From Mucilaginibacter conchicola (lineage in GTDB: Bacteria; Bacteroidota; Bacteroidia; Sphingobacteriales; Sphingobacteriaceae), in the NCBI RefSeq assembly GCF_003432115.1, contig NZ_QWDC01000001.1, positions 868,001 through 932,000 of the forward strand: DNA of 64,000 nucleotides. The letters run 5' to 3'. This document shows positions 51,236 through 60,315 of this stretch, piece after piece. How positions within the stretch are numbered: position 1 is the stretch's first letter; every line of letters starts with the position of its first letter. A model generated the notes under the pieces. It was not told the origin of the DNA, searched no databases, and saw nothing but the letters and a program-made list of their open reading frames with translations. Made by a program: the position numbers and the translations under genes.

Positions 51236-51673
51236 TTATTTTACGGTTAAAATGTATTTAACCATTTCTTTAGCGTCGTCTAATGAAAGGTCAGGGTGAG
51301 CTGTCATAGGTACAGTGCCCCAGTTACCGCTGCCACCTGCAATAACTTTTTTAGCAAGTGTTTCTACGTCGCTTTCTTTGTATTTTTTTGCGATATCAAC
51401 CAAAGCAGGGCCAATTACTTTGCTCTCTGCATTGTGGCAGGTGTTACAGTCAGCAGCAGCCATTAGCTCTTCGCCTTTGTTACCGGTTGTACCACTGTTG
51501 CTATCAGTACCAATTTTATTTGCTGATGTATCGTTAGCAGCGTTTGTTTGTTGTGCTACCGCGCTGTTATTGCTTGATGATGCACTATCTGCGTCAGCTG
51601 GTTTATTGCTACCGCCGCCACAAGCTGTTAAGAAGGCTACGCTGATACCTAATATGAAGAATACTTTTTTCAT
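51236..51673 (-). CDS. Lipoprotein monoheme cytochrome c
   Basis: 145 residues. Lipobox LTAC (Cys18), a tether rich in Asn, Ser, Thr and Asp (about 20-68), heme-binding CNTCH at Cys76-Cys79-His80, and an axial Met in TVPMTAHP near 121. The GNWGTVPM context is that of small c-551/c-type domains. Placed among sugar dehydrogenase genes, it is the obvious electron acceptor for the GMC enzymes at 56122 and 57970, as in bacterial glucoside 3-dehydrogenase systems. Confidence 0.94.
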   Translation of the reverse strand: MKKVFFILGISVAFLTACGGGSNKPADADSASSSNNSAVAQQTNAANDTSANKIGTDSNSGTTGNKGEELMAAADCNTCHNAESKVIGPALVDIAKKYKESDVETLAKKVIAGGSGNWGTVPMTAHPDLSLDDAKEMVKYILTVK

Positions 51674-51709
51674 GATGCGTTTGTTGTTGTATTATTAGTT
51701 TTTAATAGA

Positions 51710-52762
51710 TTATAGTCCTAAAAGTGATCTGTTAAATGCTTCGTCGCTGCCTGATGCTGCAAAATCGTCAAAAGCTTTGTCAGTTACGCGGATGATGTGG
51801 TCTTTGATGAACTGAGCACCTTCGCGTGCGCCATCTTCAGGGTGCTTTAATGCACACTCCCACTCCAGTACTGCCCAGCCTTTGTAATCGTACTGTGTCA
51901 GTTTGCTGAATACCGATTTAAAATCAACCTGACCATCGCCCAATGAACGGAATCGGCCGGCACGCTCAACCCAGCCACTGTAACCGCCATAAACTCCCTG
52001 CCTGCCGGTTGGGTTAAACTCAGCATCCTTAACGTGGAACATTTTGATGCGTTCGTGGTAAATATCGATGTACTCCAGGTAATCCATAGCCTGCAGTACA
52101 AAGTGCGATGGATCGTAAAGCAAACAAGCACGTTTGTGATTGTTTACCGCCTCAAGGAAACGCTCGTAGCTTACGCCATCGTGTAGGTCCTCACCAGGAT
52201 GGATCTCGTAGCAAAGGTCGATACCGTGCTCATCGTAATAGTTAAGGATAGGTTCCCAGCGTTTAGCCAGTTCGCCAAAAGCGGTTTCAACCAAACCTGC
52301 AGGCCGTTGCGGCCACGGGTAAACCATGTGCCATATCAGCGCACCACTAAAGGTTACCGAGGCATTTAAGCCCAGGTTTTGCGAAGCCTTAGCAGCAGCC
52401 TTAACCTGCGATACTGCCCACTCCTGCCTTGCAGCAGGGTTGTTCTTGTAAGCCTCGGGCGCAAAAGCGTCAAACAGCGTATCATAAGCCGGATGCACTG
52501 CTACCAACTGGCCTTGCAGGTGCGTAGAAAGTTCGGTGATCTCTAAACCTGCTTCAGCTACTATGCCTTTAATTTCATCGGCATAAGTTTTACTGTCTGC
52601 AGCTTTTTGAACATCTATAAAACGAAGGTCGTTTGTTGGCAGTTGCACACCTTTGTAACCTAAACCTGCTGCCCACTGGCAAATAGATTTAAGATCATTA
52701 AAAGGGGCTGTATCGCCAATAAACTGGGCTAAGAAAATAGCCGGGCCTTTAATCGTATTCAT
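51710..52762 (-). CDS. Cytosolic sugar phosphate isomerase/epimerase-like TIM barrel
   Basis: 350 residues, no signal peptide. Barrel motifs: GPAIFLAQFIGD, GYKGVQLPTND, ITELSTHLQGQLVAVHP, DLCYEIHPGEDLHDG (metal Glu and His), ACLLYDPSHFVLQ (Asp/His), KMFHVKDAEF and AVLEWECAL. The long form of 350 residues is the one that usually pairs with Gfo/Idh/MocA dehydrogenases; here the gene for such an enzyme abuts it with no gap. Expected to isomerise the keto sugar made by that partner. Confidence 0.93.
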   Translation of the reverse strand: MNTIKGPAIFLAQFIGDTAPFNDLKSICQWAAGLGYKGVQLPTNDLRFIDVQKAADSKTYADEIKGIVAEAGLEITELSTHLQGQLVAVHPAYDTLFDAFAPEAYKNNPAARQEWAVSQVKAAAKASQNLGLNASVTFSGALIWHMVYPWPQRPAGLVETAFGELAKRWEPILNYYDEHGIDLCYEIHPGEDLHDGVSYERFLEAVNNHKRACLLYDPSHFVLQAMDYLEYIDIYHERIKMFHVKDAEFNPTGRQGVYGGYSGWVERAGRFRSLGDGQVDFKSVFSKLTQYDYKGWAVLEWECALKHPEDGAREGAQFIKDHIIRVTDKAFDDFAASGSDEAFNRSLLGL

Positions 52763-53929
52763 TTAGATAGTATATTTTGTCCACTTCTCGTTGCTCTCGT
52801 TTGAGGCAACTACGTTGTTTATAAATGCCATACCGCGTATACCGTCATCAACAGATGGAAAATCGATCCACTCAGGTACTTCGCGGCCTTCAATTTTAGC
52901 GCTAAGCGCCAAAGCGAAGTTGCGGTAAAGGTTACCGAAAGCTTCTAAATAGCCTTCAGGGTGGCCACCAGGTGTACGGCAGTTTGAAGTTGCAGCAGCA
53001 GATAAATGACCTGTGTAACCTGCACCTGCGCGTAAGATCTCGGCAGGCTTATCCAGCCATCTAACGATAAGAGTGTTTGGTTCCATCTGGTTCCACTCCA
53101 GGCCGCCATTCTCTCCGTATACACGAATTTTCAAAGCGTTCTCCTCACCTGCTGCAATTTGCGATGCAGTAAGGGTGCCGGTTGCGCCCTGGTCAAAACG
53201 AAGCAATACAGCACCGTCATCATCAAGCATACGGCCATCAACAACGATGTTTAAAGCCGCGCTAAGCTCGCTGATCTTCTGACCAGAGATATACTCGGCT
53301 AAGTGAGCTGCGTGCGTACCGATATCGCCCATGGCACCTGCTTTACCCGATTTTGACGGGTCGGTACGCCATGAGGCCTGTGCATTACCTTCGCGTTCTG
53401 AAAGACGGCTTAACCAGCCCTGCAGATACTCAACATATATTTTTCTTACTTTACCTAAAGCGCCGCTTTTTACAACTTCGCGTGCCTCTTTTACCATAGG
53501 GTAGCCGGCATAGGTGTGGGTAAGCAATAGCATCAAACCTGTTTCCTCAACTTTAGCTTTCAGTTGCTTAGCTTCTTCAAGCGTAAAAGTTATAGGTTTT
53601 TCAATTACTACGTTAAAACCATTCTCAAGCGCCTGCATTGCCGGGGCAAAGTGTGCAAAGTTTGGCGTAACGATGGTTACAAAATCCATACGGTCATCAG
53701 CCGGGCGTTGTGCCTCGGCTTTAAACATTTCATCGTAGGTATTGTAAGTACGATCAGGGGATAAAAAAAGCATACGGCCGCTTTCTTGCGCAACATCGGG
53801 GTGCATGCTTAAAGCACCACAAACCAGTTCAACCTGACCATCCATGTTGGCAGCAATACGGTGGATAGCGCCAATAAATGCATCTTTACCACCGCCTATC
53901 ATGCCCATGCGTAATTTTCTGTTACTCAT
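52763..53929 (-). CDS. Gfo/Idh/MocA dehydrogenase (cytosolic), first gene of the lower unit
   Basis: 388 residues without export signal. Rossmann start RMGMIGGGKDAFIGAIHRIA, the EKPITF motif near residue 113, and GDIGTHAAHLAEY (active-site D-x-G-x-H) near 205. C-terminal GGHPEGYLEAFGNLYRNF is shared by a subgroup common in inositol and sugar loci. It should oxidise or reduce a sugar with NAD(P). A terminator at 53998-54025 ends the unit upstream, so a promoter is expected in 53930-53997. Confidence 0.93.
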   Translation of the reverse strand: MSNRKLRMGMIGGGKDAFIGAIHRIAANMDGQVELVCGALSMHPDVAQESGRMLFLSPDRTYNTYDEMFKAEAQRPADDRMDFVTIVTPNFAHFAPAMQALENGFNVVIEKPITFTLEEAKQLKAKVEETGLMLLLTHTYAGYPMVKEAREVVKSGALGKVRKIYVEYLQGWLSRLSEREGNAQASWRTDPSKSGKAGAMGDIGTHAAHLAEYISGQKISELSAALNIVVDGRMLDDDGAVLLRFDQGATGTLTASQIAAGEENALKIRVYGENGGLEWNQMEPNTLIVRWLDKPAEILRAGAGYTGHLSAAATSNCRTPGGHPEGYLEAFGNLYRNFALALSAKIEGREVPEWIDFPSVDDGIRGMAFINNVVASNESNEKWTKYTI

Positions 53930-53997
53930 AATTGCTAAAAAAGTATAACCGGAACACGCCCGGAATAACCTTTGTTTTTAAGATTAGATAAATGTGT

Positions 53998-54025
53998 AAA
54001 AACCGCTCCGTTGTTAACGGAGCGG
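53998..54025 (-). terminator. Rho-independent terminator
   Basis: Minus strand: CCGCTCCGTT, loop AAC, AACGGAGCGG, then TTTTT. Lies 27 bases behind the small-subunit gene ending at 54052 and divides the sugar-oxidation locus into two transcription units. Confidence 0.88.
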
Positions 54026-54051
54026 TCGCTGTTTAATTTTAAACGTGTTTT

Positions 54052-54624
54052 TTATGATAAAGCCCAGGCTTTGTCACCCTTTTTGTAAGGGTAATCGCCA
54101 ATGTATTTGCCCGGAACAGGCAGATATCTAAGAGCTTTGGTTGCACCTGGTTCTGAGGTAAAGAAACCTAACAGCGTAAGCTGTTTTATCATAGTGAAGT
54201 AGTGGTTAGGATCTTCAGGTTTTTTATTTTTTGAATACTCCTTAGCCTCTTTGTCTAACTCGGTAAGTAACTCGGTGCGTTGTTTTGCATCAGCTTCCAT
54301 AAAGCCTTTGTTATACTTTTTCTTTGATGCATCATTAAGGTCTGTTAAACCCTTTTTGAAGATCTTTTGATCTGCATCAACATAACAATCGCGCACCATT
54401 ACAGCCATAAAGGCACCCACTTTAGCAGCTTTTGCACCCGGGGTTGAGGTTTCAGGCAAGATGGTTTCTGCTACTTCGTCCATGTAAGCTGTAGTATCAG
54501 CATTGAACAGGTCTTCGGTATTTACCGACCCGCCCGATTTACAGCCAGACATGAAGAACTCGGCACCGATAACGGCACCACCAAGTATCAAACCCACTCT
54601 GCCTATCGCGTCTCTTCTATTCAT
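54052..54624 (-). CDS. GMC dehydrogenase small subunit (gluconate 2-dehydrogenase subunit 3 family), copy 1
   Basis: 190 residues. Twin-arginine start MNRRDAIGRVG with a hydrophobic stretch and a possible lipobox (MSGC, Cys28), i.e. a Tat-exported lipoprotein. The family core follows: EVAETILPETSTPGAKAAKVGAFMAVMVRDCY (about 51-82) and TLLGFFTSEPGATKALRYLPVPGKYIGDYPY near the end. Such subunits fold with the FAD subunit in the cytosol and carry it through the Tat pore. Last gene of the unit GMC (56122) - Gfo/Idh/MocA (54667) - this gene. Confidence 0.93.
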   Translation of the reverse strand: MNRRDAIGRVGLILGGAVIGAEFFMSGCKSGGSVNTEDLFNADTTAYMDEVAETILPETSTPGAKAAKVGAFMAVMVRDCYVDADQKIFKKGLTDLNDASKKKYNKGFMEADAKQRTELLTELDKEAKEYSKNKKPEDPNHYFTMIKQLTLLGFFTSEPGATKALRYLPVPGKYIGDYPYKKGDKAWALS

Positions 54625-54666
54625 TGTTTTATAGAATTAATGAGTTAATTTTTTAATTATTTAATG

Positions 54667-56097
54667 TTACGCTTTCAGCTCAAAACCCGCAGGGTATTGG
54701 CGTTTAACGTATTGGTTAACCTCGTCAAAGTTGGTAACCTTCATGGCTTTATTATCCCATGTGTATTTGAACGCACCATTTTTAAGGTCGTGGCCGCGTA
54801 CAGCAAGGTTAGCCATTAATAATGCCTCGGTAAGCGGGCCTGCAACTTCAAACGGAGAGCTTACTTCCATTTTACCGTAACCTGCCAAACATGCCTCAAC
54901 CCACTGCGCGTAGTGGCCGCTTGCACCGCCCGGAACGCGTTTGTATTTCTGCGGAGCTTTAGCATCTTTAGTGCGCTCTTTTGGTAACAAGGTAGCAGCA
55001 TCAGAATAAGTGCTGGCGTACATTTTACCTTTTGTACCGATAAATAATGTACCGTTACCGTCTTCGCCGCCCCATTTCTCGTTAGGGCCAAGCTCCTCTG
55101 GTCTCTCCGGCTGTATGCCACCGTCCATCCAGTGAAGGGTAACATCACCTTTTGTTTTAGCAGTTTTAGGGAATGTTAACGTGATGTGGCTTGACGGAGG
55201 GCAGCTCTCAGGGAACACACCTTTCTTAAACTCATCAACAAATACGCTACCTACACTTGCCTGTACATCTTTAACATACTGAAGGCCTAACACGCGGAAA
55301 GGTGCTTCAACAAGGTGGCAACCCATATCGCCTAATGCGCCGGTACCGTAATCCCACCAGCCGCGCCAGTTAAACGGAACCAGTTTATCTACGTAATCTT
55401 TACGCGGTGCTGTACCTAACCACAGGTCCCAATCCAGCTCTTTCGGGATCTCGGCCTTAGTGGTTGGCCACTGGATACCTTGCGGCCATACAGGGCGGTT
55501 TGTCCAGCAATAAATGCTTTCTACATCGCCAATAAGGCCTGCATCATACCACTCTGCCATTAAGCGGGTACCATCGTTTGATGCACCCTGGTTACCCATC
55601 TGCGTAACTACTTTAAATTTCTTAGCAGCTTCGGTCAATAAACGTGCTTCCCAGATATCATGCGTAAGTGGTTTTTGCACGTAAACGTGTTTACCCAATT
55701 GCATAGCATGGTAAGCTATAACAGCGTGGTTATGGTCTGGTGTTGATACTGATACAGCATCGAAATTCTTATGATCTTTTTCTAAAAGTTCGCGCCAGTC
55801 TTTAACGTACTTAGCCTTAGGGAAAGATTTTCTTGAGTTAGCTGCACGACGGTCGTCAACATCACACAAGTAAGCAATATTAGCTTTACCGCTTTTTGCA
55901 AAAGCAGCAATATCGCTTTCACCTTTACCACCGGCACCAATGCCGGCAACATTCAGCATATCGCTTGGTGCAATAAAGCCTTTGCCGCCCAGCACATGGC
56001 GTGGTACGATCATAATTCCGGCAGCAGCAACAGAAGTTGATTTAAGGAAATCCCTTCTCGAGGCGCCGTTTGCAGTTGTTTCTTTTTTTTCAGTCAT
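54667..56097 (-). CDS. Tat-exported Gfo/Idh/MocA dehydrogenase
   Basis: 476 residues. Twin-arginine motif ASRRDFLKSTSVAAAG near residue 13. Rossmann fold AGIGAGGKGESDIAAF near 50, VSVSTPDHNHAVIAYHAMQLGKHVYVQKPLTHD (K of the catalytic motif) and GDMGCHLVEAPFRVL near 260. The N-terminal export signal indicates that the protein works in the periplasm, where free NAD is scarce, so the cofactor must be bound tightly and recycled on the enzyme, as described for some secreted members of this family. Co-transcribed with the GMC dehydrogenase upstream (24-base gap). Confidence 0.93.
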   Translation of the reverse strand: MTEKKETTANGASRRDFLKSTSVAAAGIMIVPRHVLGGKGFIAPSDMLNVAGIGAGGKGESDIAAFAKSGKANIAYLCDVDDRRAANSRKSFPKAKYVKDWRELLEKDHKNFDAVSVSTPDHNHAVIAYHAMQLGKHVYVQKPLTHDIWEARLLTEAAKKFKVVTQMGNQGASNDGTRLMAEWYDAGLIGDVESIYCWTNRPVWPQGIQWPTTKAEIPKELDWDLWLGTAPRKDYVDKLVPFNWRGWWDYGTGALGDMGCHLVEAPFRVLGLQYVKDVQASVGSVFVDEFKKGVFPESCPPSSHITLTFPKTAKTKGDVTLHWMDGGIQPERPEELGPNEKWGGEDGNGTLFIGTKGKMYASTYSDAATLLPKERTKDAKAPQKYKRVPGGASGHYAQWVEACLAGYGKMEVSSPFEVAGPLTEALLMANLAVRGHDLKNGAFKYTWDNKAMKVTNFDEVNQYVKRQYPAGFELKA

Positions 56098-56121
56098 TGG
56101 TAGTCGAATTTCAATACTGTA

Positions 56122-57801
56122 TTATAGGTTACCTTTTTTAAGTTCTTCAACAGCGTGGTTCGCAGCACGTGCGGTAAGCGCCATGTAAGTTAATGACGGG
56201 TTTTGGCAAGCGGCAGAAGCCATTGCAGCACCATCGGTAACAAACACGTTCTTAGCATCCCAAACCTGGTTCCACTCGTTCAGAACTGATGATTTTGGAT
56301 CGCGGCCCATACGTGCAGTACCCATCTCGTGAATACCACGGCCCAACACAGGGTCTGATGTATACGTTTGTACATCTTTAACACCTGCATTTTCCAGCAT
56401 CTCTTTTGCATCGTTCATCATATCGATACGCATTTTGCGCTCGTTTTCTTTACACTCCGCATCAATAGCCAGGATAGGCAAGCCCCATTTATCTTTCTTG
56501 GTTTTATCCAGGTAAACACGGTTCTCGTGGTAAGGAAGCGTTTCACCGAAACCACCCATACCAAAGCTCCAGCTGCCTGGTTCTGATAATGCATCTTTAA
56601 AGTCGCCACCGATGTTAAGCTCGGCAATATCACGGCTCCAGCTTGCGCGGCTGCCGCCACCCTGATAACCAAAACCACGGATATAATCGCGTTTTTCGCC
56701 GTTTAAGTTACGATAACGAGGGATGTAGATACCATTAGCACGACGGCCAAATGTGTATTTATTTTCAAAACCCTCAATACGGCCGCCTGCACCTACACCT
56801 AAGTGGTGGTCCATAACGTTGTGGCCTAACTGGCCGCTGCTGCTGCCTAAGCCGCCTTCCCAAACGTCGGTAGCCGAGTTCATTAACACCCATGCACTGT
56901 TTAGTGCCGATGCGTTAACGAAAACGATCTTAGCGAAGAACTCATAAGTTTTGTTGGTTTCAGCATCAAGTATTTCTACACCTTTTGCTTTCTTGGTATC
57001 TTTATCGTAAATGATCTTAGTTACGATTGACCATGGGCGAACGGTTAAGTTACCGGTTGCCATAGCTGCAGGCAAAGTAGCCGACTGCGTGCTGAAGTAT
57101 GCACCAAACGGACAGCCTAACCAACACTTGTTACGGTACTGGCAGTTTGTACGGTTGTTATGCGGTACGGTGATATTAGCTGTACGGCCAATAACGAAGT
57201 GCCTTGCATCTTTATAAAATTCTTTAAAGCGTTTTTGAACGTCTTTTTCTACGATGTTCATATCCATTGGTGGCATAAAATCGCCATCAGGAAGGATCGG
57301 AACGCCATCGCGGTTACCAGAGATACCCGCAAATTTCTCTGCATGGCTGTACCATGGAGCAAGGTCTTTGTAACGGATAGGCCAGTCAGTTCCTATACCA
57401 TCTTTTAAGTTTGCTTCAAAGTCGGTATCATGCCAACGGTATGATTGTCTGCCCCACATTAACGAACGACCACCCATGTGATAACCACGGAACCAGTCGA
57501 AACGTTTAATTTCGGTGTACGGGCTTTCTTTTTCGTTGGTCCAATAGTCAAGGTTGGTCTCATTCAGAGGGTAATCGCGCTTCAATACGGGATAATCCTC
57601 GATCATTTTTTGCGTGCGACCGCCACGGTGTTCAAATTCCCACGGACCTTTGTTGGCGTTAACATAGTCTTTGATGTGTTCTATGTTTTTACCACGCTCC
57701 AACATGATGGTTTTTAAACCCTTCTCAGTCAGTTCCTTTGCAGCCCAGCCGCCAGAGATACCTGAACCAATGACTATCGCGTCATAAGTGTTATTAGACA
57801 T
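56122..57801 (-). CDS. GMC-family FAD dehydrogenase with Fe-S motif (glucoside 3-dehydrogenase type), copy 2
   Basis: 559 residues. FAD motif VIGSGISGGWAAKEL starts at residue 10, with LERGKNIEH after it. C-x5-C-x3-C at Cys220, Cys226, Cys230 followed by PFGAYF marks an iron-sulfur site. The C-terminus has GIHEMGTARMG (His) and CQNPS (Asn). No signal sequence; export is expected by piggy-back on the Tat-tagged small subunit at 54052. It oxidises a sugar or glycoside, probably at C3, and passes electrons to the lipoprotein cytochrome at 51236 (inference from family and context). First gene of its unit. Confidence 0.92.
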   Translation of the reverse strand: MSNNTYDAIVIGSGISGGWAAKELTEKGLKTIMLERGKNIEHIKDYVNANKGPWEFEHRGGRTQKMIEDYPVLKRDYPLNETNLDYWTNEKESPYTEIKRFDWFRGYHMGGRSLMWGRQSYRWHDTDFEANLKDGIGTDWPIRYKDLAPWYSHAEKFAGISGNRDGVPILPDGDFMPPMDMNIVEKDVQKRFKEFYKDARHFVIGRTANITVPHNNRTNCQYRNKCWLGCPFGAYFSTQSATLPAAMATGNLTVRPWSIVTKIIYDKDTKKAKGVEILDAETNKTYEFFAKIVFVNASALNSAWVLMNSATDVWEGGLGSSSGQLGHNVMDHHLGVGAGGRIEGFENKYTFGRRANGIYIPRYRNLNGEKRDYIRGFGYQGGGSRASWSRDIAELNIGGDFKDALSEPGSWSFGMGGFGETLPYHENRVYLDKTKKDKWGLPILAIDAECKENERKMRIDMMNDAKEMLENAGVKDVQTYTSDPVLGRGIHEMGTARMGRDPKSSVLNEWNQVWDAKNVFVTDGAAMASAACQNPSLTYMALTARAANHAVEELKKGNL

Positions 57802-57904
57802 AAAAGTATAGCGTTTATATTAGTTTTTAACAATTGGTTGTCTCGCCTAATGTATGAATAAAATTGTTTTTACAAGCATTTTTTCATTGTGTTTTTTTTA
57901 CACA

Positions 57905-57974
57905 TTTAGCCCCCTATCCCCCTAAAGGGGGTAATCCCTATTTTGCTCCCCCTTCAGGGGGTTGGGGGGCTAAA
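57905..57974. repeat. Palindromic repeat supplying a stop codon
   Basis: TTTAGCCCCC (57905-57914) is inverted at the right end as GGGGGGCTAAA (57964-57974). Inside are CCCCCT-AA-AGGGGG and CCCCCTTCAGGGGG. The right end contains the TAG stop codon (57970-57972, minus strand) of the GMC gene. Lies in the 168-base gap between two GMC genes. Confidence 0.85.
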
Positions 57975-59685
57975 TATTCCCCTTCTTCATCTCTCCTACC
58001 GCGTGGTCAACTGCGCGGGCGGTAAAGGCCATATAGGTAAGCGATGGGTTCTGGCATGAGGTTGATGTCATGCTGGCGCCATCGGTTACATAAACATTAG
58101 GGCAGGCGTGTAAACGATGCCATTTATCTAACATTGATGTTTTAGGATCTTTACCCATACGCACACCGCCCATCTCATGGATATCTAATCCCGGAGCGCG
58201 TTTGTCTGAGCGTGTTTGTATATTGGTGAAGCCCGCCGAGGTGAACATCTCTGTCATCTGCTCAAGGTAATCCTTCTTCATTTTCTCGTCGTTATCATCA
58301 TAATCAACCGAGATCTTTAACTGAGGGATACCCCAAGGGTCTTTCAAATTCTTATCAAGCGTAACGTAATTACTCTCTTTAGGGATGGTTTCGCCCATCA
58401 TGTGCGAACCAACGTGCCAGCCGCTCAGCTCTTTTTTAACCAGGTTATCTTTCAATTCCTGCCCTATGCCATCGCCGCTTTGCATGCGGCCACGGTAAGC
58501 GTAGAAACCGGCAGCGTATCCGCGAAGGAAATCAGTCTCCTGCTTATATACGTTCCTGAAGCGAGGGATATAACCACCGCCTGCCGGGTTACGGCCATCG
58601 GTAGTCCATTCTTTAGCGCCATCATACTCTGCACTTATACCTGCCGAATAGTTATGGAAGGCCACGTATTTACCCAGCGTACCACTATCATTACCCAAAC
58701 CATTAGGAAAACGGCTTGAGGTTGAGTTAAGCAGTACCAAGTTACTGTTCAACGCAGCAGCGTTCACGAAGATCACCGGTGCGTAGTATTCAATAGCTTC
58801 TTTGGTTTGTGCATCAATAACGCGCACACCGGTCGCTTTGCCTTTTTTATCATCATAGATAATAGATTCCACCACCGAATGCGGCCTTAAAGTACAAAGT
58901 CCTGTTTTTAACGCCCACGGGATGGTTGACGAGTTGGCGCTGAAATAGCCACCAAACGGACAGCCGCGCTGGCAAAGCGTACGCTCCTGGCACTGCCCCC
59001 TACCCTGATCCAGATGGATCTGGTTTGGTTTAGACAAGTGTGCACAACGCGCACTTATCACGTGCCTGTTCTTATACTTTTCCTTAACGTGATTTTTAAA
59101 ATAGGTTTCTACTGCATTTAACGGAAATGCGGGCAGGAACTCACCATCAGGCAGTTCTGCCAAACCATCGTGATTGCCTGAGATGCCTGCAAATTTCTCT
59201 ACATAGCTATACCATGGCGCAATATCTGCGTAACGGATAGGCCAGTCGACCGCGAAACCGTCACGGGCGGGGCCTTCAAAATCAAATTCGCTCCAGCGCT
59301 GGGTTTGGCGTGCCCAAAGCAATGATTTACCACCGGTTTGGTAGCCACGGATCCAATCGAAAGGTTTTTCCTGTACATAAGGGTGCTCGGCATCTTTCAC
59401 AAAAAAGTGTGCCGCATCTTCGCCGAAGGCATAACAACGGTTTACTATCGGATTGGCTTTCTGCACTTCATCGGGCAAAACACCGTGGTGCGGAAACTCC
59501 CATGGATACAGGTTAGTGGTTGGATAATCTTTTAAGTGTTTAACATCGCGACCACGCTCTAAAACCAGGGTTTTAAGTCCTTTGCCGGTAAACTCTTTGG
59601 CAGCCCAGCCACCACTCATGCCCGAGCCTATTACAATGGCATCAAACGTGCGCTCTTTTATACTATCTATATTTAAGTTTGCCAT
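57970..59685 (-). CDS. GMC-family FAD dehydrogenase with Fe-S motif (glucoside 3-dehydrogenase type), copy 3
   Basis: 571 residues. FAD motif VIGSGMSGGWAAKEF near residue 18, LVLERGRDVKHLKDYP, and C-x5-C-x3-C at Cys232, Cys238, Cys242 followed by PFGG. HEMGGVRMG and CQNPS form the catalytic His/Asn pair. More similar to the orphan at 35374 (shared RGRDVKHLKDYPT and VRVIDAQTKE) than to its neighbour at 56122. No signal peptide; the small-subunit gene at 59688 is directly upstream (2-base gap), the expected Tat carrier. Its stop codon lies in the repeat at 57905-57974. Confidence 0.93.
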   Translation of the reverse strand: MANLNIDSIKERTFDAIVIGSGMSGGWAAKEFTGKGLKTLVLERGRDVKHLKDYPTTNLYPWEFPHHGVLPDEVQKANPIVNRCYAFGEDAAHFFVKDAEHPYVQEKPFDWIRGYQTGGKSLLWARQTQRWSEFDFEGPARDGFAVDWPIRYADIAPWYSYVEKFAGISGNHDGLAELPDGEFLPAFPLNAVETYFKNHVKEKYKNRHVISARCAHLSKPNQIHLDQGRGQCQERTLCQRGCPFGGYFSANSSTIPWALKTGLCTLRPHSVVESIIYDDKKGKATGVRVIDAQTKEAIEYYAPVIFVNAAALNSNLVLLNSTSSRFPNGLGNDSGTLGKYVAFHNYSAGISAEYDGAKEWTTDGRNPAGGGYIPRFRNVYKQETDFLRGYAAGFYAYRGRMQSGDGIGQELKDNLVKKELSGWHVGSHMMGETIPKESNYVTLDKNLKDPWGIPQLKISVDYDDNDEKMKKDYLEQMTEMFTSAGFTNIQTRSDKRAPGLDIHEMGGVRMGKDPKTSMLDKWHRLHACPNVYVTDGASMTSTSCQNPSLTYMAFTARAVDHAVGEMKKGNI

Positions 59686-59687
59686 TG

Positions 59688-60254
59688 TTATGCCATTGCT
59701 TTTTTAGCCGGATACATGGCATTATACCTGCCCGGCACCAGTTCATAAACTACCTGCTTGGTCATGAAATATTTAGATGTGGTATATCCAAATATGGTTT
59801 GGCCTTTCACCATCTGGTAAAACGCCAGCGACTTCGCATTATCCTTATAATTCTTGTCTTTGCTGTGCTGCTCCATTTGGGTTACAAAAGCAGTACGCTC
59901 TTTATCAGTACCTTCGGCAAATGGTTTGCCCATTTGTTTTTTCGCTTCATCCGCAAAGCCGGCAAGGCCGGTTATAAAGTCGGCCTGCTGCTCTTTGCTT
60001 GTACAATCATCAAGCATTTTAAACACAAAAAGGTTAATACCCAGCTCAGCAGCGCCGGGGGTATCTGTTTTTGGCAAAATGGTTTCAGTAAGGCTGTTCA
60101 CCAGTTTTTCTTGGTCGGCATCTATTTTAAGATGCTTCAGCTCTACAACTGCTTTGCCCTTATCATCGTGCAGGCATGATGGCAATACCACTGCACTACC
60201 CATTATGAGTGCCATGTTGCGGATAGCCGCCCGCCGGTTCATGTTTAAATTCAA
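59688..60254 (-). CDS. GMC dehydrogenase small subunit (gluconate 2-dehydrogenase subunit 3 family), copy 2
   Basis: 188 residues. Twin Arg at 7-8 (NMNRRAAIRN), hydrophobic segment and LPSC as possible lipobox. Core: LVNSLTETILPKTDTPGAAELGINLFVFKMLDDC (about 50-83) and GQTIFGYTTSKYFMTKQVVYELVPGRYNAMYP at the end. Met5 is an alternative start that brings the Arg pair closer to the N-terminus. Paired with the GMC gene downstream. Confidence 0.92.
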   Translation of the reverse strand: MNLNMNRRAAIRNMALIMGSAVVLPSCLHDDKGKAVVELKHLKIDADQEKLVNSLTETILPKTDTPGAAELGINLFVFKMLDDCTSKEQQADFITGLAGFADEAKKQMGKPFAEGTDKERTAFVTQMEQHSKDKNYKDNAKSLAFYQMVKGQTIFGYTTSKYFMTKQVVYELVPGRYNAMYPAKKAMA

Positions 60255-60315
60255 CGTATTTTAAGTTTATAATTGTTAGAAATACAATTGCAAGGGTTAA
60301 GGTATGCTTTACTCC

